A DNA stretch of 12,852 nt, taken from positions 1-12,852 of the forward strand of contig JAKAXS010000034.1 in NCBI GenBank assembly GCA_021816505.1. The letters run 5' to 3'. Under the pieces are notes generated by a model that was not told where the DNA came from, ran no database searches, and saw nothing but the letters and a program-made list of their open reading frames with translations. This DNA comes from Pseudomonadota bacterium (GTDB taxonomy: Bacteria > Pseudomonadota > Alphaproteobacteria > Rhizobiales > Hyphomicrobiaceae). This document shows positions 7,184 to 12,233 of this stretch, piece after piece. Position 1 is the first letter of the stretch; every line of letters starts with the position of its first letter. The position numbers and the translations under genes were made by a program.

Positions 7184-7199
7184 GTTAAACGCTAGTAAA
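7184..7199 (-). promoter_or_regulatory. candidate CtrA binding site
   Basis: On the minus strand the sequence is TTTA-ctagcgt-TTAAC, matching the alphaproteobacterial CtrA consensus TTAA-N7-TTAAC with one mismatch in the first half. It lies about 105 bp upstream of the flp ATG and reads in the same direction. In Caulobacter the pilA gene is CtrA-controlled, which makes the location plausible. A single short match in AT-rich DNA can arise by chance. Confidence 0.45.
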
Positions 7200-7219
7200 T
7201 CATCGGAAAAATTCCTCGT

Positions 7220-7240
7220 TCTCTCGTTAACCGTGAGAGA
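7220..7240. repeat. TCTCTC / GAGAGA inverted repeat in the divergent island
   Basis: TCTCTC (7220-7225) and GAGAGA (7235-7240) form perfect 6-bp arms around 9 nt that include the palindrome GTTAAC. The right arm lies in CGTGAGAG (7232-7239), which recurs as a direct copy at 7302-7309, exactly 70 bp away. The arrangement is operator-like; no cognate regulator is identified. Confidence 0.4.
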
Positions 7241-7252
7241 CGGAAGTGATAC

Positions 7253-7266
7253 TCATGTATACATGA
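7253..7266. promoter_or_regulatory. perfect 14-bp palindrome, operator-like
   Basis: TCATGTATACATGA reads identically on both strands. It lies between the two CGTGAGAG copies, in the AT-rich centre of the divergent pilus promoter region. Perfect palindromes of this size are typical sites for dimeric regulators. The protein that might bind it is not evident. Confidence 0.5.
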
Positions 7267-7423
7267 AATATAAAATAGAACTATACGATGTAAAATTATA
7301 GCGTGAGAGGATGCACACGAATAGTTGCTTGAGATCATATGCATTTTATCGATTAATAATTGAGAATGCTCAGAAAAGATCCAGTTTAAATCCTATCGGA
7401 TGGGTTCTGATCGATGTGCAAAC

Positions 7424-7440
7424 CGCGCGCTCCGTGCGCG
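7424..7440 (+). other. GC-rich hairpin upstream of the secretin N-domain gene
   Basis: CGCGCGC (7424-7430) pairs with GTGCGCG (7434-7440) around a 3-nt loop; six pairs are Watson-Crick and one is G-U in the plus-strand RNA. It would lie in the 5' leader of the gene at 7585 if transcription starts in the AT-rich part of the island. No T-run follows, so it is not a standard terminator. Confidence 0.35.
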
Positions 7441-7584
7441 TAGACTGCGGATTTGCGGTTCGGTAAGCCCGGCGCTGGGTCGTCCGAAACGAGAAATGCC
7501 CCGGGACAGAGCGGCCGTTTCCGATTCCTTCACCAGTTAATGAGCAAATGGCGGGAGTAGACATTCGATCGGAGTCCGCCGCCC

Positions 7585-8067
7585 ATGCCCGGCAAGCCCT
7601 CACTGCGCCAGTTGTGCCAGACGATCCTGGTGGCGGCCGCACTCGGCGTGGCTGCGCCCGCTTTCGCCGCCGACCTGATCGTCAACTACGATCAATCGCA
7701 GTTGGTGCGTCTGTCGCGCCCGGTTTCGGAAGTCATCATCGGCAATCCGTCCATCGCGGACGTTACTGTGCAGAGCGCGAACTTGCTGGTGGTAACCGGC
7801 AAGACGTTCGGCATCACCAACATCATCGCGCTCGATGCCGACCGCAAGATCATCAAGGACCAGCGCGTCATCGTCGAGCGCGACGAGAAGCGCGTCGTCA
7901 ACCTGCACAAGGCCGGCATCCGCCAGTCCTATAGCTGCACGCCGAATTGCTCGCCGACCCTGACGATCGGCGACGACCCAGCCTACTTCGACCAGATCCA
8001 GAAGCACTCCGCGGCGAAGACGGGATTCTCGAACAGTGAAGCGCCGCCGCCTTCCGGCGCGCCGTAA
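7585..8067 (+). CDS. free-standing secretin N-terminal-domain pilus protein (T2SS/T3SS pilus N-domain family)
   Basis: The 160-aa secreted protein has a signal peptide ending at about AAPAFA|AD (A28). The mature part is one copy of the domain found at the N-terminus of CpaC (about 32-105: LVRLSRPVSEVIIGNPSIADV, then LLVVTGKTFGITNIIALDA). CpaC encoded at 3578-5161 shows the same pattern. There is no secretin core. A C-terminal extension carries C118-TPN-C122, a possible disulfide, then LTIGDDPAYFDQIQKH and a Pro/Ser tail. It likely works in the periplasm beside the CpaC channel, as an accessory or plug-like subunit; this role is inference. GGAG at 7571-7574 lies 10 nt before the ATG. It heads the rightward module, divergent from the main operon. 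Confidence 0.9.
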   Translation: MPGKPSLRQLCQTILVAAALGVAAPAFAADLIVNYDQSQLVRLSRPVSEVIIGNPSIADVTVQSANLLVVTGKTFGITNIIALDADRKIIKDQRVIVERDEKRVVNLHKAGIRQSYSCTPNCSPTLTIGDDPAYFDQIQKHSAAKTGFSNSEAPPPSGAP

Positions 8068-8178
8068 GCCGTAAAAGAACTCTTCACTATCCTGAGGCGT
8101 GGACGAAGCAAGTTACGGGCTCTTTAACGCTCGTCCGCTATCGTGCGCTGGAACTTGCAATGTCCCCGTCTTAATCCA
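8068..8178. other. spacer between N-domain protein and first pseudopilin
   Basis: The 111-nt gap has no terminator. A weak inverted repeat is present (GGACGA 8101-8106 / TCGTCC 8131-8136, 24-nt loop). If the GTG at 8143 were used for the pseudopilin, the gap would shrink to 75 nt. Confidence 0.3.
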
Positions 8179-8757
8179 ATGCGCAATACCCGAAATCTGG
8201 TGCGTCGATCTAAGGTCTCCTTGCGCCGCTATGTGCGCAACCGTGACGGTGCGACTGCAATCGAGTTTGCGCTCGTGTTCACACCATTCTTGGCGCTCGT
8301 GTTCGGCATCATCGGTGTGTCGCTATTCTACTTTACGGAAACCATCCTGGATCAGGCGCTGAACGCCGCGACCAGGCAGATCAGAACCGGGCAGAACCAT
8401 GCCACCCCGAGCGGCGAGCTCACGGTCGGCAAGCTGAAGACACAGATCTGCGATCGCAGTGCCGGCCTGATCAAGTGCGACAAGCTAACGGTCGTCATCA
8501 GCAACAAGGCGGCCTGGTCGGACTTCACGTCGCTGCCCAGTTGCACCGACGCGAATAGCACCGTCGTGCCTTCGAATTATCAGGATAGCGACAGCGTCGC
8601 GACAGGCGCGGGCGGCCGCGAACGTGTGGTGCTCGTACTGGCATGCTACCCCTGGGAACTCTTGGCATCTGTTCCCTACATCGGACTGGGCAACGTCAAC
8701 GGCGGATCGTCCCAACTCATTCAGGCATTGGCCGCGTTCAAGAGTGAGCCCTACTGA
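8179..8757 (+). CDS. tadE: TadE-like pseudopilin 1
   Basis: The 192-aa protein has a strongly basic N-terminus (MRNTRNLVRRSKVSLRRY) and the prepilin-type site DG24|ATAIEF with Glu29. One hydrophobic helix follows (about 30-52: ALVFTPFLALVFGIIGVSLF), then a periplasmic domain with Cys at 91, 100, 122 and 156. This is the TadE pattern: a pseudopilin cut by the CpaA-type peptidase and needed for Tad pilus formation. An in-frame GTG at 8143 would add 12 residues. Neither start has a good ribosome site; the ATG was chosen because it leaves a normal-length basic leader. The stop overlaps the next ATG by one base. No von Willebrand A domain is present, so it is not a full TadG. Confidence 0.87.
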   Translation: MRNTRNLVRRSKVSLRRYVRNRDGATAIEFALVFTPFLALVFGIIGVSLFYFTETILDQALNAATRQIRTGQNHATPSGELTVGKLKTQICDRSAGLIKCDKLTVVISNKAAWSDFTSLPSCTDANSTVVPSNYQDSDSVATGAGGRERVVLVLACYPWELLASVPYIGLGNVNGGSSQLIQALAAFKSEPY

Positions 8758-9407
8758 TGCAGGATAAGCACGAGACTGCTTGGAGTGCGCTGCAGAGGTT
8801 CCGTCGCGATAACGATGGCGTGGCCGCCGTGGAGTTTGCGCTGATCGCGCCGATCCTGATCGTTTTCCTGTTCGGCGTGTTCGAACTCGGTCGTGCCTAT
8901 TCGGCGCACCGTCGTTTTCTCAGCGCGACCTACATGATCGGCGATCTCGTCACGCGCGAGAAGCAGGTGACGCTCGGCACGTGCCCGGCGACCCAGCCGG
9001 TGGGAAGCGAATGCCTTCGCGGAATTTACAAACTGGTCAAGCCCGCGCTGGCAGGCTTCGCGAGCGACACCACGACACTGTCCATTCAGGTCACGCCGGT
9101 TCACATGCCGGACCCGGTCGCGAAGCCGAATGACGTTCGCGTGTATGCGACACCGGAGTCGCTGGATCTCACCAGTAAGCCGGCGTGTGGTGCGGTGAAC
9201 GTAACCGCGGACGTCAAGAATGTGCTCAAATCGAGCCCGCTCGGACTCGTGCTGATCAAAGCGACCTATCAGTTCAAGCCGATTTTCTCATATCCAATGA
9301 TTGGCAACATGACGTGGAGCTATGAAACGGCCGTGGCGCCGCGTCAGGAATGCGTCGCATTCGTTTCGGGATCGACATCCAGAAGCTGCGCGTCGCCCTG
9401 CAGCTAA
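8757..9407 (+). CDS. TadE/TadF-like pseudopilin 2
   Basis: The 216-aa protein starts at an ATG sharing its A with the preceding TGA (TGATG), so translation is probably coupled. A prepilin-type site DG21|VAAVEF (Glu26) is followed by a hydrophobic helix (about 27-45: ALIAPILIVFLFGVFELG) and a periplasmic domain. Cys residues occur at 76, 86, 144, 199, 211 and 215, the last three in a Cys/Ser-rich C-terminal end. It resembles the TadE/TadG N-terminal family but is too short for a von Willebrand-containing TadG. It probably pairs with the upstream pseudopilin at the pilus base. TadE versus TadF naming cannot be settled from sequence alone. Confidence 0.87.
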   Translation: MQDKHETAWSALQRFRRDNDGVAAVEFALIAPILIVFLFGVFELGRAYSAHRRFLSATYMIGDLVTREKQVTLGTCPATQPVGSECLRGIYKLVKPALAGFASDTTTLSIQVTPVHMPDPVAKPNDVRVYATPESLDLTSKPACGAVNVTADVKNVLKSSPLGLVLIKATYQFKPIFSYPMIGNMTWSYETAVAPRQECVAFVSGSTSRSCASPCS

Positions 9408-9579
9408 TCCGTACAGATACAATATTCCTAAAAAACCGCATACGGATCAAATTCGTTCCGCATTTTTCGCATTTTGAAGAATGTTTTATAGGCGAAACGC
9501 CCGCATCGCAGCTTTACGTTGCACGCTGATACCCCTTATGCTGAACAAGATATAAAAACAATGCAAGGGGCGCCGAACA
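9408..9579. promoter_or_regulatory. AT-rich upstream region of the TetR-family gene
   Basis: The 172 nt separating the pseudopilin module from the regulator are AT-rich. They contain several CGCAT copies (9437, 9459, 9468, 9502), two of them in a 9-nt tandem, CGCATTTTT then CGCATTTTG (9459-9476). ATCCGTA (9407-9413) has an inverted copy at 9441-9447. TTGCAC (9519-9524) and TATAAA (9551-9556) are promoter-like words but are 26 nt apart. A -35/-10 pair of normal spacing was not found. Confidence 0.4.
9532..9570 (+). promoter_or_regulatory. imperfect inverted repeat covering the TetR gene ribosome site
   Basis: CCCCTT (9532-9537) is complementary to AAGGGG (9565-9570), with two further inner pairs (GC 9540-9541 / GC 9563-9564) after a 2-nt bulge. 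AAGGGG is the likely ribosome binding site, 9 nt before the ATG at 9580. The hairpin would mask it in mRNA; alternatively the repeat is an autoregulatory operator. Confidence 0.35.
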
Positions 9580-10188
9580 ATGGGACGCCGATCCGTTCAT
9601 ACTGCCGAAGAACTCCGTGAGCTTATTCTCGATACGTCGACTGAACTGATTGAAGCCAATGGACTTGCAGGTCTGTCAGCGCGCGAAATTGCTCGCCGTA
9701 TCGGGTACTCGCCCGGCACGCTGTACAACGTATTCGAGAACCTCGACGACCTGGTGCTGACGATCGAAGGCCGTCTGCTCGACAGACTGGATCTCGCGCT
9801 CAGCACGGTTCCGCAATCCAGCAACCCCGCACAGACGATCGTCAGGCTGGCGCAGGCCTACCTCCAGTTCACGCAGGAGAATCCGCGGCTGTGGAACCTG
9901 CTGTTCGAGCACCATCTGCCGCCAGGCCGGGATGTTCCAGCGTGGTACCAAGTGAAGCTCGAAGGCCTTCTCGCTCGCATCGAGACCGCGCTGACGCCAC
10001 TGTACAACCACGACCCAGCGTCCCGCAGCCGTGCGGCGCGCGTTCTATGGGCAGGCGTTCACGGCATCACATCGCTGTCGACCACCGAAAAGCTTTCGAT
10101 CGTCCCATCAGCGTCCGCGCGTGATCTCGTCGACGATCTCGTGGCGCACTATCTGAAGGGACTGAACGAGAGGCAGTTGGCCGACTAG
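9580..10188 (+). CDS. TetR/AcrR-family transcriptional regulator with WHG-type C-terminal domain
   Basis: The 202-aa protein has an N-terminal TetR DNA-binding domain. The region from about 11-60 contains a helix-turn-helix (about 30-52: AGLSAREIARRIGYSP followed by GTLYNVFENLDDL), a very typical TetR signature. The C-terminal ligand/dimer domain contains NPRLWNLLFEHHLP (101-114) and WAGVHGITSL (157-166); the W-x3-HG pattern fits the WHG group of TetR C-terminal domains. Such proteins are usually repressors released by a small ligand; the ligand and targets here are unknown. AAGGGG lies 9 nt before the ATG. The gene converges with the ydjM-like gene, the two stops sharing the palindrome CTAG. 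Autoregulation is plausible. Confidence 0.93.
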   Translation: MGRRSVHTAEELRELILDTSTELIEANGLAGLSAREIARRIGYSPGTLYNVFENLDDLVLTIEGRLLDRLDLALSTVPQSSNPAQTIVRLAQAYLQFTQENPRLWNLLFEHHLPPGRDVPAWYQVKLEGLLARIETALTPLYNHDPASRSRAARVLWAGVHGITSLSTTEKLSIVPSASARDLVDDLVAHYLKGLNERQLAD

Positions 10189-11081
10189 GGCGCCGTTTGC
10201 TTCTCCGGCTCCGGCGTGGTCACGGGGACTGCCTGCTCGGACTCGGGCAACGAGCGCTCGACGGCAGGTGCTTCGCGTTTGGCGGATTGCGAAACCGAAC
10301 CCGTCGTGATGGAGCCGTCCGCGCCGGCGCGCACCGGTTCGCCCGCGATCTCCGTACGGCGCAACGGCACGACGCCGAACCACGACTCTTTGGGCAGCAG
10401 CCGGTCGTTCAGTCCGGCCCACAGGTCGCGCGAGCTGATGCCTTCGGCGAACGGCCGCATGGACGGAGCCAGAAACGCCATCAGCATCGTTGCGACGAGC
10501 ATGCCGGCAGTCGCTGCAGGATAGCGGCGATCGTAGAGTTTCACGGCCGTACCGAACGACGACTTGATGCGCGTGTCCATCACGTCGACGGAATACATCT
10601 CGTCCAGGATGAGGTGGGTCATGTAGCCGATGAAGAGGAAGCCGGCCGCAAGCCAGGCCACACCGTCGTGGCGCCCCAGCACGTAGCGGAACACCACTGC
10701 CGTCGCGATGGCGCAGAACAACCCGGCAAGAATCGAATGCCAGATGCCGCGATGGACCGACAGCCGGTGAAACGCCGTATGCAAACCGTAGCGCACGAAC
10801 GCCATTGTGCCGAGCCACAGGATCCAAAGCTCGGCGACCGAGCGCGTCGTCGCGAACGTGAACAGAACGGCGAATGAGAAGAATACCGCGAGCCCGGCGA
10901 ACATCGCGCGGCTGGGCCGCGACTCCTTCAGATCGATGTCCGGCAATACCGAGCCCAGAACGCCCGCCATCGTCACGGCGATCAGGTTCTCCGGCGCGAT
11001 GACGTCCGCGGCGAGGGTCAATGTCGCGAGCGCTCCAGCCACAACGGTGCCGACGCCGATATGCGTGGTGAAATTGGCCAT
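10185..11081 (-). CDS. YdjM-family (DUF457) inner-membrane metal-dependent hydrolase-like protein
   Basis: The 298-aa protein begins MANFTTHIGVG with an early His7. A VLPDIDLKES motif follows (D48, D50), then several membrane helices. HRLSVHRGIWHSILAG (105-120) matches the HRG(x)xHS pattern of the family, and MTHLILDEMYSVDV contains H156 and D160. These His/Asp residues are the conserved potential metal ligands of YdjM/LexA-regulated membrane hydrolases, whose substrate is unknown. Residues about 225-298 form a polar, Pro/Glu/Ser-rich tail that is probably disordered and is longer than in the family core. GGAGAG lies about 7 nt before the ATG. The gene is divergent from the CDF transporter, sharing a 216-nt upstream region, and convergent with the TetR gene. 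Confidence 0.88.
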   Translation of the reverse strand: MANFTTHIGVGTVVAGALATLTLAADVIAPENLIAVTMAGVLGSVLPDIDLKESRPSRAMFAGLAVFFSFAVLFTFATTRSVAELWILWLGTMAFVRYGLHTAFHRLSVHRGIWHSILAGLFCAIATAVVFRYVLGRHDGVAWLAAGFLFIGYMTHLILDEMYSVDVMDTRIKSSFGTAVKLYDRRYPAATAGMLVATMLMAFLAPSMRPFAEGISSRDLWAGLNDRLLPKESWFGVVPLRRTEIAGEPVRAGADGSITTGSVSQSAKREAPAVERSLPESEQAVPVTTPEPEKQTAP

Positions 11082-11190
11082 CGCTGGCTCTCCTCTGCTC
11101 CGCCGCCGGGCGAACCTTCACGGCTGGTACTGAAGCATCAGATTCGCAGCGCGATAGGCAGACGGAACAACGCGCAATATGTGGAAAAGA

Positions 11191-11211
11191 ACATTGGAAT
11201 GGTTCCGATGT
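11191..11211. promoter_or_regulatory. 21-bp near-perfect inverted repeat between divergent genes, operator-like
   Basis: Arms ACATTGGAA (11191-11199) and TTCCGATGT (11203-11211) are complementary at 8 of 9 positions around a 3-nt centre. The site lies in the 216-nt intergenic region between the ydjM-like gene (start 11081) and the CDF gene (start 11298), about 110 and 87 bp from the two starts. Size and symmetry fit a dimeric regulator, for example a metal-responsive or TetR-type protein; the binder is not known. Confidence 0.5.
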
Positions 11212-11297
11212 GCACCTCGTTATGGCGAACCACTTTGCGGTGGCGAGCGGGCGCCAACTCTGGCAACAGGGGCGCAATCAACAGGTGCACACCTCTT

Positions 11298-12233
11298 ATG
11301 ACCGCCACGCCTTCCAAGAACGACTCGACCGAAGGACCGCTGCGCGCGCTGGCGCGGACGGCGTGGCTGAGCATTGCCGTCGCCTGCCTGGTGATGGCCC
11401 TGAAATACGCCGCGTACTGGCTCACCGGCTCCGTCGCGCTTTACTCGGACGCGTTGGAAAGCATCGTCAATATCCTGACCGCCATCGCCGCCCTTATCGC
11501 GATCCGCATCAGCGCCAAGCCGGCCGACGACAATCATCCATTCGGTCACGCGAAAGCCGAGTACTTCTCCGCCGTTTTCGAAGGCGTCCTCGTCGTTCTC
11601 GCGGCGTTGGTCATCATGCGCGAGGCGTACCAGGCATTCTACGCACCGCGCGCGCTCGAGCAGCCGGCCCTTGGTCTTGCCATCAACGGCGTCGCTACTC
11701 TCATCAACGGCGTCTGGGCGGCGTACCTCGTTCGCCGCGGTCGCGCCTGGCGTTCGCCGGCACTCGTCGCTGACGGCTGGCACCTGGCAACCGACGTCTT
11801 CACCTCCGTCGGCGTGATCGCCGGTTTGGCCCTGGCGGCGATCACCGGATTGACAGTTCTCGATCCGCTGCTCGCGACCGTGGTGGCGGTCAATATTCTC
11901 TGGGCCGGCTACAAAATCGTGATGCAATCGCTTGGCGGCTTGATGGACGAAGCCGTGGACGCCGAGATGGAGGCGCGGATTCGCGAATGTATCCAGAACA
12001 GCGGCCACGGCGCGCTTCAAGTGCACGACATCCGCGCGCGCCACGCCGGCCGCATGACGTTCATCGAGTTCCACCTCGTCGTGCCCGGCGCGATGAGCGT
12101 CTGGGAAGCCCACGAAATATGCGATCGCATCGAAGACTCGCTCGAGGCCGCACTTGAGGGCACCGACGTCTCCATTCACATCGAGCCGGAGCACAAGGCC
12201 AAGCCCGAGGCGGCGGTGGAGTTCACATCTTGA
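11298..12233 (+). CDS. cation diffusion facilitator (CDF) family divalent metal exporter
   Basis: The 311-aa inner-membrane protein has about six hydrophobic helices and a C-terminal cytoplasmic domain from about 212. The CDF motifs are SVALYSDALESIVNILTA in helix 2 (D51, E54, N58), HPFGHAKAEYFSA between helices 2 and 3 (80-92), and ADGWHLATDVFTS in helix 5 (D159, H162, D166). The C-terminal domain carries HDIRARHAGRMTFIEFHL and ends VSIHIEPEH, the usual metal-binding, dimer-forming region. Such proteins export Zn, Fe, Mn or similar ions by proton exchange; the ion cannot be named because the helix-2 site is unusual. The ATG at 11298 has AGGTG about 10 nt upstream. The frame is open further upstream to 11061 but overlaps the divergent gene, with no family resemblance. 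The gene overlaps the next by four bases. Confidence 0.93.
   Translation: MTATPSKNDSTEGPLRALARTAWLSIAVACLVMALKYAAYWLTGSVALYSDALESIVNILTAIAALIAIRISAKPADDNHPFGHAKAEYFSAVFEGVLVVLAALVIMREAYQAFYAPRALEQPALGLAINGVATLINGVWAAYLVRRGRAWRSPALVADGWHLATDVFTSVGVIAGLALAAITGLTVLDPLLATVVAVNILWAGYKIVMQSLGGLMDEAVDAEMEARIRECIQNSGHGALQVHDIRARHAGRMTFIEFHLVVPGAMSVWEAHEICDRIEDSLEAALEGTDVSIHIEPEHKAKPEAAVEFTS

Larger units (their letters stand above)
7082..7584. promoter_or_regulatory. divergent regulatory island between the two pilus modules
   Basis: These 503 bp contain no credible gene. The middle part (about 7170-7395) is strongly AT-rich against a GC-rich background, as expected for promoters serving the leftward flp-cpa operon and the rightward module. 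It contains a CtrA-like box (7184-7199), an inverted repeat (7220-7240), a 14-bp palindrome (7253-7266), a consensus TATAAT on the minus strand (7300-7295) without a clear -35, and two TTGAGA hexamers on the plus strand (7330-7335 and 7360-7365). A GC hairpin lies at 7424-7440. The first TTGAGA stands 19 nt before AATAAT (7355-7360), a possible rightward promoter with long spacing. Start sites cannot be fixed from sequence alone. Confidence 0.65.

Noticed and set aside
7527..7542. Second CtrA-like half-site near TTAATGAGC
   Set aside because: The second half-site after 7 nt reads ATGG, which does not match TTAA.
7370..7642. Minus-strand 90-codon open frame in the divergent island
   Set aside because: It overlaps the start of the secretin N-domain gene, has a low-information composition, and covers promoter-like and hairpin elements.
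8101..8136. GGACGA/TCGTCC inverted repeat between the N-domain gene and the first pseudopilin
   Set aside because: Six-base arms with a 24-nt loop and no T-run are likely chance in this composition.
9407..9476. Possible rho-independent terminator after the second pseudopilin
   Set aside because: The possible stems (ATCCGTA/TACGGAT with a 27-nt loop, CGGA/TCCG with a 10-nt loop) are too weak or loosely looped, and the T-runs are interrupted.
10108..11277. Minus-strand 389-codon frame overlapping the ydjM-like gene
   Set aside because: It is an Arg-rich frame-shifted shadow; the YdjM motifs are all in the other frame.
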